This document shows positions 20,857 through 28,371 of a DNA stretch of 64,000 nucleotides, one piece after another. A program made the translations under genes and the position numbers. Numbering within the stretch: position 1 is the first letter of the stretch; each line of letters begins with the position of its first letter. The stretch is from Caulobacterales bacterium RIFCSPHIGHO2_01_FULL_70_19. Lineage in GTDB: Bacteria; Pseudomonadota; Alphaproteobacteria; Caulobacterales; Caulobacteraceae. The stretch spans positions 1 through 64,000 of the forward strand of contig MGLK01000042.1 of NCBI GenBank assembly GCA_001794825.1, read 5' to 3'. A model generated the notes under the pieces. That model was not told where the DNA came from and made no database searches. It saw only the letters and a list, made by a program, of their open reading frames with translations.

Positions 20857-20984
20857 GTGAAGCTCCGTGCGTGCCGAACTTTCGGGTCGGGGGACCCTAT
20901 GCCTTCCGGCGTCTGACTGTCACCTGAACCCGCCGCAATCTTCGGCGGTGGACGTCGGCCGGTCCCGCGTCTAAAGCGCGCGCC

Positions 20985-21836
20985 ATGGCGATTGGCGTTT
21001 TCGACTCCGGCGTGGGCGGGCTGACGGTCCACCGCGAACTGACCCGCCGCTTTCCGGAGCGGGACTTCGTCTATCTGGCCGACCAGGCCAACGCCCCCTA
21101 CGGCGGCCGCGACGGCGAGGAGATCGTCGACCTGACCCGGGCCGGCTGCGAGCGGCTGTTCGAGGCCGGGGCCAGCGTCATCGTGCTGGCCTGCAACACC
21201 GCCTCCGCGATCGCCCTGCGCCGACTGCAGCAGACCTGGGTGCCCGAGGCGCGGGCGCGCCACGGCCGCCCCGTCAACGTGCTGGGCATCATCGTGCCGA
21301 CCATCGAGGCGGCCACCGGCCTGCCCTGGTCCTACGAGGCCGAACGCCACGGCGAGAAGGTCGAGGCGATCGACGTCATCGGCGTCTTCTGCACCGCCGC
21401 CACCGCCATGAGCCGGGTCTACGAGATCGAGATCGACAAGCGGCGCGAGGATCTGGCGGTCTTTTCCGAAGCCTGCCCCGGCCTGGCCGGACTGATCGAG
21501 CTGGGGGCGCCCGCCGAGGAGCTGCGGGTGGTGGTGCAGGACCACGTCGACGCCCTGCGGCGGCGCATCGGCCGCCACCCCGACAAGGCCATCCTCGGCT
21601 GCACCCACTACGAGATCGTCGCGGACATTTTCGCCGCCGCCCTGCCCCCAGGCACGCCGGTGATCCACCAGCCGACCGCCGTGGCCGACGCGCTGGACCG
21701 CTATTTCGAACGACACCCCGAATACGAGCTGGGCGGCTCCGGCCGGCGCGACTTCCTGACCACTGGCCGGCCCGGGCCGCAGTCGGAGCTGGTCAGCCAG
21801 TTCTGGGGCGAGCCGCTGACCTTCACGGCGGCGTGA
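20985..21836 (+). CDS. murI: Glutamate racemase MurI
   Basis: A 283-residue cofactor-independent racemase that supplies D-glutamate for peptidoglycan. N-terminal GVFDSGVGGLTV carries Asp7-Ser8; the two catalytic cysteines are Cys70 in VLACNTAS and Cys206 in ILGCTHYE. Length and motifs are normal. The protein runs on into a short C-terminal tail. It is followed 59 bp later by an SRPBCC gene on the same strand. Confidence 0.95.
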   Translation: MAIGVFDSGVGGLTVHRELTRRFPERDFVYLADQANAPYGGRDGEEIVDLTRAGCERLFEAGASVIVLACNTASAIALRRLQQTWVPEARARHGRPVNVLGIIVPTIEAATGLPWSYEAERHGEKVEAIDVIGVFCTAATAMSRVYEIEIDKRREDLAVFSEACPGLAGLIELGAPAEELRVVVQDHVDALRRRIGRHPDKAILGCTHYEIVADIFAAALPPGTPVIHQPTAVADALDRYFERHPEYELGGSGRRDFLTTGRPGPQSELVSQFWGEPLTFTAA

Positions 21837-21895
21837 CGTCCGGCGCTTGACGGCCGGTCCAGACTGGGCGCGCATGCGGTACGGGAGGAGTCCGG

Positions 21896-22426
21896 ATGAA
21901 ACATTCGTCGCTCGCCGCCGCCGCCGCGGCGACCTTGTCGCTGGCCGCGGGTTCCGCCGCCGCCGAGGTGTCCAGCCGGACCGATGACGGCTTCACCCTG
22001 ACCTACGAACGTCGGGTCGACGCCTCCCCGGACGCGGTCCTGTCCGCCCTGGCCCGCCCCTCCGCCTGGTGGAGCGACGCCCACACCTATTCCGGCAGCG
22101 CCGCGAACCTCCGCATGGACCTGCGGCCCGGCGGCTGCTGGTGCGAGGATCTGCCCGGCGGGGGCGTCAAGCACGCCGAGGCCGTGCTCGTCTGGCCCGA
22201 ACGCAACATGGTCCGCTTCGACGCGCCGTTCGGCCCCCTGCAATCGCTCGGCGCGGACGCCGTCCTGACCGTGACCTGGGCCCCGGCTCCGGAAGGTCAG
22301 GGCCGTCTGCTGAAATGGGCCTTCGTCGTCGTCGGTCCGGGCGCCGGCGCCCTCGCCGATCCGGTCGAGGCGGTCATGGCCGAGCAGTTCGGGCGGCTCG
22401 CGGAGCATCTTTCCACCGCCGCCTGA
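21896..22426 (+). CDS. Exported SRPBCC-domain protein
   Basis: A 176-residue protein with a signal peptide (MKHSSLAAAAAATLSLAAGSAAAE) and a START/Bet v1-like domain: LTYERRVDASPDAVLSALARPSAWWSDAHTYSG, LRPGGCWCEDLPGGGVKHAEAVLVWPERN, WAFVVVGPGAGA and a C-terminal helix. The AHSA1-like pattern suggests binding of a hydrophobic ligand; location in the periplasm is unusual for the fold. ATG has GGGAGGAG upstream. Function unknown. Confidence 0.8.
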   Translation: MKHSSLAAAAAATLSLAAGSAAAEVSSRTDDGFTLTYERRVDASPDAVLSALARPSAWWSDAHTYSGSAANLRMDLRPGGCWCEDLPGGGVKHAEAVLVWPERNMVRFDAPFGPLQSLGADAVLTVTWAPAPEGQGRLLKWAFVVVGPGAGALADPVEAVMAEQFGRLAEHLSTAA

Positions 22427-22453
22427 GGCTGCGCGGTCCCGCCGCGGCGCGCG

Positions 22454-23074
22454 TCACCGGGGGCGCGGCGCCGGCGTCTCCCAGGCCGAGGTCCGAAGCC
22501 ACAGCTCGGCCAGCAGGAGGTTCGGGATCCAGCACAGGAAGGAGATCAGGCGGTAGGCCTCGATGTAGTCCAGTCCGGTCAGCGGGATCATCGGCAGCAT
22601 CAGCCTCAGCGTCACCGCCGCGAACGTCAGCGACAGGCTGCGGATCATCCACCGCCGGTGCTGGCCGAACTCTCCCGACACGGCCCTGCGCCATCCCAGG
22701 AACGTCGTGCCGAACCAGGCGACCGCCAGCAGGCCGAACCCGAGGCTCGCCACCGGTCCGGCGCTGGTGGTCACCGCCAGTCCGAAGCCGGCCGCCGCCC
22801 CGATCAGGCAGGCCGCGACATAGACCCGCCCCGCCCGGCGGTGCCACGTTCGCCGGGGACCGCGCCAGGTCGCCAGCTGGAAGGCGCCCAGTCCCAGCGC
22901 CGTCGCCCCGCCGACCACATGGGCCAGGAAGATCGCCGGACGGGCCTCGAGGTGAAACGCCATCCCCTCGGTCATGAAGCCGCCGGGCAGCAGGAAGCGG
23001 GCGCTGAACAGCGCCACCGCCAGGCCCATCAGGGCCATGAACCAGAACAGGGTCGTCGTCGCCGCACGGGCCAT
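22454..23074 (-). CDS. DUF2306 integral membrane protein
   Basis: A 206-residue protein with about seven hydrophobic helices. The segments FLAHVVGGATALGLGAFQLATW, RTWHRRAGRVYVAACLIGAAAGF and QHRRWMIRSLSLTFAAVTLRL match the DUF2306 pattern, with conserved histidines and Arg at helix ends that suggest haem or quinone-type binding by analogy to cytochrome b561-like folds; that is inference. It is divergent from the LytTR regulator, whose direct repeats lie 65-100 bp upstream of this start. Confidence 0.8.
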   Translation of the reverse strand: MARAATTTLFWFMALMGLAVALFSARFLLPGGFMTEGMAFHLEARPAIFLAHVVGGATALGLGAFQLATWRGPRRTWHRRAGRVYVAACLIGAAAGFGLAVTTSAGPVASLGFGLLAVAWFGTTFLGWRRAVSGEFGQHRRWMIRSLSLTFAAVTLRLMLPMIPLTGLDYIEAYRLISFLCWIPNLLLAELWLRTSAWETPAPRPR

Positions 23075-23138
23075 TTGATCGCTCCTCGAAACCTCGAGGC
23101 CGGCTTGAAACCGCTCCGCTGGACGTGTCAGCCTGACT

Positions 23139-23175
23139 TTCGCGAACGGAGCGGTCCGCTTCGCGAACGGAGCGG
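23139..23175 (+). promoter_or_regulatory. Direct repeat, probable LytTR operator
   Basis: Two identical 16-mers, TTCGCGAACGGAGCGG, start at 23139 and 23160, exactly 21 bp or two helical turns apart. An inverted copy of the 8-bp core (CCGCTCCG) lies at 23111. The second repeat carries the Shine-Dalgarno for the GTG at 23179. LytTR proteins bind direct repeats with this periodicity, so autoregulation and control of DUF2306 are likely. Confidence 0.55.
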
Positions 23176-23178
23176 GGC

Positions 23179-23967
23179 GTGACGGCGGAGGATGTGAGGC
23201 GGAAGGTCGGCGGGCTGCGCATCGGCCGGTCGGGGATCGCCGAGCTGATCGGCCTGTCGCTGTTCGGCCTCTTCCTCGCGGCCATCTCGGCCTACGACAC
23301 CGAGGGCATCCCCCCGGTCGAACGCTATCTCTACTGGCAGCTGGCGCTGGTCGGCGGCGGGTCCATCGCCGCGATGATGGAGCCCTGGATCGCGCGCCTG
23401 TTTCCCGATCGCCCGCGCGTCTTCGTCATCGCGCAGCTGGCCGCCATGACCCCGGCCGTCTCGGTGTGGGTCGCCGTGTTCCCGGTTCTGGTGTTCGGCC
23501 GCGGGCCCTCGTGGGACAAGTTCCTGTGGCTCATGCCCAGCGTGCTGACCATCAACGTCGCCGTCGTCGGCCTGGCCTGGCTGACCCGTTCGGCCTTCAA
23601 CCGACCGCTGACCCGGGTCGCCCCGCCCGAAGGCCTGGCGCCGCCCGGGCTTCGGCGCCGGCTGCCGCCCCGGCTGGCCCGGGCCCGCCTGGTCGCCGTC
23701 GAGGCCGAGGACCACTACCTCCGCATCCGGACGGAGGCCGGATCGGACCTGGTCCTGATGCGGTTCGCCGATGCGCTCGCGCTTCTGGCCGGGGCCGACG
23801 GCTTCCGCACCCATCGCTCCTGGTGGGTCGCCCGCACCGCGGTCGAGGCCGCCCGCTGGAGAGGCGGCCGCGGCGAGCTCGTCCTTTCGGACGGCTCGAC
23901 CGCGCCGGTCAGCCGGACCTACGCCGCCGCGCTGAAGGGGACGGACTGGGCCGCGCCCGCCGCCTAA
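23179..23967 (+). CDS. Membrane-bound LytTR-type transcriptional regulator
   Basis: A 262-residue one-component regulator. Four hydrophobic segments fill residues 20-145; a LytTR DNA-binding domain follows from about residue 165 (RLVAVEAEDHYLRIRTEAGSDLVLMRFADALALL, FRTHRSWWVARTAVEA, LVLSDGSTAPVSRTYAAAL). Such proteins sense signals in the membrane and bind direct repeats. It is divergent from DUF2306, and a 21-bp-period direct repeat sits over its start. Its 3' end overlaps the convergent ahpD by 4 bp. Confidence 0.88.
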   Translation: MTAEDVRRKVGGLRIGRSGIAELIGLSLFGLFLAAISAYDTEGIPPVERYLYWQLALVGGGSIAAMMEPWIARLFPDRPRVFVIAQLAAMTPAVSVWVAVFPVLVFGRGPSWDKFLWLMPSVLTINVAVVGLAWLTRSAFNRPLTRVAPPEGLAPPGLRRRLPPRLARARLVAVEAEDHYLRIRTEAGSDLVLMRFADALALLAGADGFRTHRSWWVARTAVEAARWRGGRGELVLSDGSTAPVSRTYAAALKGTDWAAPAA

Positions 23968-24497
23968 CCCGCCAGCGCCGACTCCGAGGCGATGATCCGG
24001 CTGGCGGCGTGAACCACCGAGGCGATGCGCAGCGCCGCCTGGACCTGGGTGTTGGCCACCCCGTGCTTGCGCAGCTCTCCTTCATGGGCGTCCATGCAGG
24101 CGCCGCAGCCGTTGATCGCCGACACCGCCGTCGACCACAGCTCGAAGTCCATCTTCGTCACGCCCGGATTGGCCAGGACGTTCATGCGCAGCCGGGCCGG
24201 CAGGGTCGTGTACTCCGGGTTCTTCATCAGGTGCAGCGACCGGTAGTAGATGTTGTTCATGCCCATGATGGCGGCCGCGGCCTTGGCCGCGTTCATCGCC
24301 TCGGGCGTCAGCACGGTCGCGGCCTGGGCCTCGACGGCCCGGACCACCGGCGGAACGCCCACGGCATGGGCGGAGGCGAGGAAGCAGCCCCACTTCTGCT
24401 GGTCGTTGAGCACCGTCTCGCTGGCCAGCGAGGACAGGTTCAGCGAGATGTCCTTGGCGTAGGCGGGGATGAGGTCGCGCAGGGCGTCGATCGACAT
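23964..24497 (-). CDS. ahpD: Alkyl hydroperoxide reductase AhpD
   Basis: A 177-residue AhpD/carboxymuconolactone decarboxylase-like protein. The redox and proton-relay motif is intact: Cys131-x2-Cys134-x3-His138 in INGCGACMDAHEGEL. AhpD acts as the thiol reductant or adaptor for AhpC in organisms without AhpF. It lies 126 bp downstream of ahpC on the same strand, with a hairpin between them. Start ATG 24497 is preceded by GAAGGAT. Confidence 0.92.
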   Translation of the reverse strand: MSIDALRDLIPAYAKDISLNLSSLASETVLNDQQKWGCFLASAHAVGVPPVVRAVEAQAATVLTPEAMNAAKAAAAIMGMNNIYYRSLHLMKNPEYTTLPARLRMNVLANPGVTKMDFELWSTAVSAINGCGACMDAHEGELRKHGVANTQVQAALRIASVVHAASRIIASESALAG

Positions 24498-24572
24498 GGG
24501 AGATCCTTCAGGACACGTGCGCTCAAGCAGGGAGCCGCCGTGCGGCGGGCGTTGGGCGCAACCGGAAACAGA

Positions 24573-24600
24573 ACAGGCGGCGACTTCCGCCGCCGCCTGT
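24573..24600 (-). terminator. Hairpin between ahpC and ahpD
   Basis: A perfect 10-bp stem ACAGGCGGCG/CGCCGCCTGT with an 8-nt loop lies after ahpC on the minus strand, followed by TTCTGTTTCC. It is likely a partial terminator that sets the AhpC to AhpD ratio. Confidence 0.6.
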
Positions 24601-24623
24601 CCGTGAAGACGCTGGCGCTACTG

Positions 24624-25178
24624 TTACGCCGCCAGGGTCTCGCCGCCCACCGGGCGGTTGCAGGCGCACAGTTCGTCGGTCTGCAGGGCGTCGACGACAC
24701 GCAGGGTGTCCGCCGGCGCGCGGCCGACGTTCAGGTTGGTGACGTAGACGTGCTGGACGACGTTGTGCGGGTCGACCACGAAGGTGGCGCGCAGGGCGAC
24801 GCCCTCTTCCTCGTTCAGGACGCCGAGATCGCGGGCGAACTTGCCGCCGTTGTCGGCGAACTGCCAGATCGGCAGCTTGTTCAGGTCGGCGTGGTCACGC
24901 CGCCAGGCCAGCTTGACGAACTCGTTGTCCGTGGAGCCGCCGAGCACCACGGTGTCGCGGTCCTCGAAGTCCTTCGCCAGCCGGGCGAACTCGGCGATTT
25001 CGGTCGGGCACACGAAGGTGAAGTCCTTCGGGTAGAAGAAGATCACCTTCCACTTGCCCTCGAAGCTCTTCTCGGTGACCGGCTCGAAGGCCGAGACGCC
25101 GTTTTCCTCGTGGCTGTTGAAGCCCGGCTTCACGCCGATGATCTTGAACTCAGGCAGTTTCTGACCGACGCCCAGCAT
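24624..25178 (-). CDS. ahpC: Peroxiredoxin AhpC (AhpD-coupled type)
   Basis: ATG 25178 (MLGVGQKLPEF) with AGGAGA upstream gives 184 residues; the track start adds 48 non-homologous residues. The peroxidatic cysteine is Cys57 in FYPKDFTFVCPTE and the resolving region is ELCACNRPVGG (Cys171, Cys173). This CxC tail resembles mycobacterial AhpC, which is also reduced through AhpD, in keeping with ahpD downstream. It detoxifies organic peroxides and H2O2. A likely OxyR site lies upstream. Confidence 0.93.
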   Translation of the reverse strand: MLGVGQKLPEFKIIGVKPGFNSHEENGVSAFEPVTEKSFEGKWKVIFFYPKDFTFVCPTEIAEFARLAKDFEDRDTVVLGGSTDNEFVKLAWRRDHADLNKLPIWQFADNGGKFARDLGVLNEEEGVALRATFVVDPHNVVQHVYVTNLNVGRAPADTLRVVDALQTDELCACNRPVGGETLAA

Positions 25179-25247
25179 CGCTGTTCTCCTCGAACGGTGG
25201 ACTGATTGGAAATCCGTGGAGCGCCGGGGGAGCGGCGCCGCAACCGC

Positions 25248-25306
25248 GAAATGGCTCGTGCGCTGCACAAAGTCAATGATGCGAAAAGCTATTTGCCCAT
25301 AGATAG
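25248..25306 (-). promoter_or_regulatory. ahpC promoter with probable OxyR site
   Basis: On the minus strand TTGACT (25276-25271), a 17-nt spacer and CATTTC (25253-25248) form a plausible promoter. Directly upstream, at 25289-25306, is CTAT-N6-ATAG followed by a second ATAG, in a locally AT-rich patch. The read CTATCTAT is shared in form with CTATCGAT at katG. OxyR binding here is inferred. Confidence 0.5.
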
Positions 25307-25412
25307 TTTTTATACATGCCATAGGCTGACGGCGTCTGAGGATCTCGCCGCCCGACCTTTACGGCCGCCGCCGCCGCAGCCACGGTGGCGCGACCACATT
25401 GGGAGCTCCGCC

Positions 25413-26288
25413 ATGCGTCGCCTTTTCGCCGCCGTCGTCGTCGTCGCCTCCGCCGCACCGGTCCTGGCCGCGGCGCAGACCCCGCCGGCCACGATCGGCG
25501 AGCGCTATGTTCCGGCGCCCTGGTGGATGAGAGACCCGGTGATCGCGTCGATCGGCCACGTGCGCACCCAGGTGGCCGCCAACCGGGCCGTCTTCGGCGC
25601 CTCCTTCCAGGCCATCGACCGCAGCGCCGCCGACGCCTCGGCCAAGGCCGCCGACCAGATCCGCGCCCTCAGCCAGGCGCTCGGCGCCTACGGCGTCGAC
25701 GCCGTTCGTGTGGAGACCACCGTCACCACGCGGCCGCTCTATGACCAGTATCGCGACGAGAGCGGCGTGCTTCGCGACAACGTCCGCGCCGATCGCATCG
25801 AGCGCTACCAGGCCGACGCCTCGGTCAGCCTCGCTGTCCGCGACATGCGGGTGCTGGAGCGTGTCTACGCCACGGTCGTGGCGTCGCAGCCGACCTCGAT
25901 CGGCCAGGTTTCCTTCAGCCTGGAGCCCGACAATGCGGTGAAGACCTGGCTGCAGGGCGAAGCGGTGCGCGACGCCGCCCGCCGGGCGCGCGAGGCGGCC
26001 TCCAACGCGGGGGCCGGTCTCGGCGCGGTGCGGGTGATCGATCCCACCGGCCGGGCCTGCGAGACCGACGTGCTGGCCGGCTGGCCGGCCTATGGATCCA
26101 GCGGGCTGGCGACCGACGTGGACTACGCCCCGGCCTTCGTCCCGCCGCCCGCGCCGCCGCCGCCGCCGTCCGCCCCTTCCGCGCGCGGCGCGCCGACCGA
26201 GCAGCAGATCGAGTCCGCCCGCCTGGCGTTGCAGCCGCCGCTGCGCGAGCTCACCGACCAGGCTTGCGTCGTCTACGCCCTGGACTGA
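25413..26288 (+). CDS. Exported SIMPL-domain protein
   Basis: ATG 25413 (MRRLFAAVVVVASAAPVLAAAQ) gives a signal peptide and 291 residues; the track start is 69 codons too far upstream. The SIMPL (DUF541) domain covers roughly residues 30-215, with SIGHVRTQVAANRAVFGASFQAIDRS and a long central helix AADQIRALSQALGAYGVDAVRVET. A Pro-rich linker (PPPAPPPPPSAP) precedes a short C-terminal helix. SIMPL proteins are periplasmic oligomers of unclear role. It is followed 43 bp later by a HIT gene. Confidence 0.85.
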   Translation: MRRLFAAVVVVASAAPVLAAAQTPPATIGERYVPAPWWMRDPVIASIGHVRTQVAANRAVFGASFQAIDRSAADASAKAADQIRALSQALGAYGVDAVRVETTVTTRPLYDQYRDESGVLRDNVRADRIERYQADASVSLAVRDMRVLERVYATVVASQPTSIGQVSFSLEPDNAVKTWLQGEAVRDAARRAREAASNAGAGLGAVRVIDPTGRACETDVLAGWPAYGSSGLATDVDYAPAFVPPPAPPPPPSAPSARGAPTEQQIESARLALQPPLRELTDQACVVYALD

Positions 26289-26331
26289 AGAAGGCTTGAC
26301 CGGCCGGTCGCGATCACGCAACCAGAAGGCG

Positions 26332-26757
26332 ATGTACGCTTTCCAGATCGACCCGGCCTTCGCGTCGGGGTCCGTCGCCGCGGTCGACTGGCCGTTGTGC
26401 CATGTGCGTGTCCAGGACGACGCCCGTTTTCCGTGGCTGATCCTGATCCCCCGCCGCCCCGGCCTGCACGAACTGGAGGACCTGGACCCGGCCGGCAGGG
26501 CGGCCCTGGTCGAGGAGGTCGTCCGCGCCGGGCAGTATGTGCGCGAGATCGGGGCGCTGACCGGAAACCCGGTCGAAAAGCTGAACATCGCCGCCCTCGG
26601 CAACGTCACCGCCCAGCTGCACGTGCACGTCGTCGGCCGCCGCCACGACGACGGCCTGTGGCCGGATCCGGTCTGGGGTCGCGGCGCCGCGTCGCCCTAC
26701 GGCGCGCCGGTCCTGCAGCGAATACTCTCGGGTCTTCGGCTCAGCGGAGCCGGTTGA
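26332..26757 (+). CDS. HIT-family nucleotide hydrolase-like protein
   Basis: ATG 26332 (MYAFQIDPAFASG) gives 141 residues. The histidine triad is QLHVHVVGR: the middle and last histidines are kept, the first is Gln, so the nucleophile remains. The downstream DDGLWPDPVWG block is typical of this alphaproteobacterial HIT subgroup. HIT enzymes cleave nucleoside phosphoramidates or dinucleotides. Its last 17 bp overlap the convergent gene. Confidence 0.85.
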   Translation: MYAFQIDPAFASGSVAAVDWPLCHVRVQDDARFPWLILIPRRPGLHELEDLDPAGRAALVEEVVRAGQYVREIGALTGNPVEKLNIAALGNVTAQLHVHVVGRRHDDGLWPDPVWGRGAASPYGAPVLQRILSGLRLSGAG

Positions 26758-27289
26758 GCGTCACCGCCAGGGTGCGCCCTTCGGCGCGAAGCCGGCCGCG
26801 CCAGCCGCCGCCCGCGCGCTCCAGCGTCACGGTCCCGAGACCCTCGAGCCGCAGGGTCCCGTCCGCCGCCTCGGCGGCGCCGGCCCCTTCCGGGCCCCGC
26901 CAGCCGCCCTCCACGAGGCCGCCGGCCTCGCCCAGCACCAGGTCGAAGAGATCGGCCCCGTCCGCGTCGACGACCCGCCAGTAGCCGACCAGCGGTCCCG
27001 CCGCCTGGTCGGCCCGGATCTCGGCGGACGCCACGCCCTGGTCGTACGCGATCTCGGCGTCGGCGGGGCTCGCCTCGTAGGAGCGCGTGTAGGCGTCGAC
27101 GGTGACCGGCGCCTCCAGCGCCCGTCGGCCGGCCTCGCCGGCGCCGTCGCCCTGCGCCGTTTCCCGCCCGAAATCGGACGGGGGCTCGAACGGCCGGATC
27201 GCCGGCGGCTCGTAGAGGGCCTGGGTGGACGGATGCGGCCCGGCCTGCTGCAGCAGGACCGCGACGGCGGCTGCGATGATCCCCGACAT
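26741..27289 (-). CDS. Hypothetical exported protein
   Basis: ATG 27289 (MSGIIAAAVAVLLQQAGPHPS) gives 182 residues, with a short signal-like N-terminus. An acidic Pro-rich segment is followed by a C-terminal beta-rich region: GPLVGYWRVVDADGADLFDLVLGEAGGLVEGGWRGP, then LRLEGLGTVTLERAGGGWRGRLRAEGRTLAVTLNRLR. The alternating pattern looks like a small lipocalin-like barrel, which is inference. It converges on the HIT gene and is divergent from sdhC. No family recognised. Confidence 0.6.
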   Translation of the reverse strand: MSGIIAAAVAVLLQQAGPHPSTQALYEPPAIRPFEPPSDFGRETAQGDGAGEAGRRALEAPVTVDAYTRSYEASPADAEIAYDQGVASAEIRADQAAGPLVGYWRVVDADGADLFDLVLGEAGGLVEGGWRGPEGAGAAEAADGTLRLEGLGTVTLERAGGGWRGRLRAEGRTLAVTLNRLR

Positions 27290-27367
27290 GAGGGGCAGGC
27301 TGCCGCCATTCAGGCCGCGCGGCAAGCGCCGCCGCTCAAGGCGCAGCTGCGGATTGGCGCAGGCTGA

Positions 27368-27387
27368 TTGTCCCGAATGCGGGACAA
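27368..27387. promoter_or_regulatory. 20-bp palindrome upstream of sdhC
   Basis: TTGTCCCG-AATG-CGGGACAA is a perfect 8-bp inverted repeat with a 4-nt spacer, 20 bp before the -35 box of the sdh promoter and 79 bp from the divergent hypothetical gene. Position near -65 suits an activator; the regulator is unknown. Confidence 0.55.
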
Positions 27388-27407
27388 GTCCGCGATATCC
27401 TGGCGCG

Positions 27408-27436
27408 TTGACCCCCCGCCTCGCGCTGACTAAAGC
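27408..27436 (+). promoter_or_regulatory. sdh operon promoter
   Basis: TTGACC at 27408-27413, an exact 17-nt spacer, and TAAAGC at 27431-27436 match a sigma-70 promoter, with sdhC ATG 57 bp further on. Confidence 0.6.
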
Positions 27437-27493
27437 CTGTGCACCGATAGCGGGCGGCTGATTACGCTCGGGTTTTTGAGAACCATTCGCACT

Positions 27494-27967
27494 ATGTCGA
27501 GCTCTCCCCTGCCGGGCGACGCCTCCAACGATCCGGTGACCGACCAGACCGGCCGTTTCGTGCGTCAGCCCAACGGTCGCGTGCGACCCCTGTCCCCCCA
27601 CCTCCAGATCTGGCGCTTCCACATCACCATGTGGGGCTCGATCCTCAACCGCTTCGCCGCCGGGGCGCTGTCGGTCGGCACGCTGTTCATCGGCGCCTGG
27701 CTGGCGGCCGCGGCGTTCGGGTCCGACGCCTACGCCGGCTTCGCCGGCCTGATGGGCTCTCCGCTCGGCCTGCTGATCTGGTTCGGCGTCACCCTCGCCG
27801 CCGCCTATCACCTGACCGCCGGCATACGGCACCTGATCTGGGACGCCGGCTCGGGCCTGACCCCCAAGGCCGCCGACAACCTGACCGTGGCCAGCTTCGT
27901 CGCCGCCCTGGTCATCGCCGTCGGCTTCTGGATCGTCCTGTTCGCGACCGGAAAGGTGGTCCTGTGA
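27494..27967 (+). CDS. sdhC: Succinate dehydrogenase cytochrome b556 subunit
   Basis: ATG 27494 (MSSSPLPGDASND) gives 157 residues. RPLSPHLQIWRFHITMWGSILNRFAAGAL is the SdhC start of the first helix, and YHLTAGIRHLIWDAG carries the haem-ligand histidine. Three transmembrane helices. It anchors complex II and forms part of the ubiquinone site. Its stop overlaps the sdhD GTG by 3 bases (GTGA). Confidence 0.93.
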   Translation: MSSSPLPGDASNDPVTDQTGRFVRQPNGRVRPLSPHLQIWRFHITMWGSILNRFAAGALSVGTLFIGAWLAAAAFGSDAYAGFAGLMGSPLGLLIWFGVTLAAAYHLTAGIRHLIWDAGSGLTPKAADNLTVASFVAALVIAVGFWIVLFATGKVVL

Positions 27968-28368
27968 GCAAGCCCGCCCGCTACATCCGCCATGTGAAGG
28001 TTTCCGAGCGCGAGGGCGCCGGGGAGTGGAAGGCCGAGCGGCTGTCCTCGCTCGTGCTCATCCCGCTCGCCCTCTGGGGCCTGTGGAGCGCCTGGACGCT
28101 GTCGGGCGCCGGCTACGACGGCGCGCTGGACTGGTTCCGCTCGCCGGTGAACGCCACGGTGCTGGCGATCACCCTGCTGATCTCGGTCTGGCACATGAAC
28201 ATGGGCCTGAAGGTCATCGTCGACGACTACATCCACAAGCCGTCGTCGCGCACGGCCCTGCTCGGCCTCATCGGCGCCCTCTGCCTCCTGCTGGCCGCGG
28301 CCGGCGTCTTCTTCATCGTGCGCCTGGCGCTGGGCTCGGCCCCGCTCCCGGCCGGTCTCGGAGCCTGA
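27964..28368 (+). CDS. sdhD: Succinate dehydrogenase membrane anchor subunit
   Basis: The GTG at 27964 overlaps the sdhC stop and gives 134 residues. Three helices follow a basic N-terminus (MSKPARYIRHVKVSEREG). The segment ISVWHMNMGLKVIVDDYIHKPSSR has the histidine and YIH features of SdhD. It completes the membrane part of complex II with SdhC. sdhA follows after 3 bp, so the genes are translationally linked. Confidence 0.92.
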   Translation: MSKPARYIRHVKVSEREGAGEWKAERLSSLVLIPLALWGLWSAWTLSGAGYDGALDWFRSPVNATVLAITLLISVWHMNMGLKVIVDDYIHKPSSRTALLGLIGALCLLLAAAGVFFIVRLALGSAPLPAGLGA

Positions 28369-28371
28369 TCT

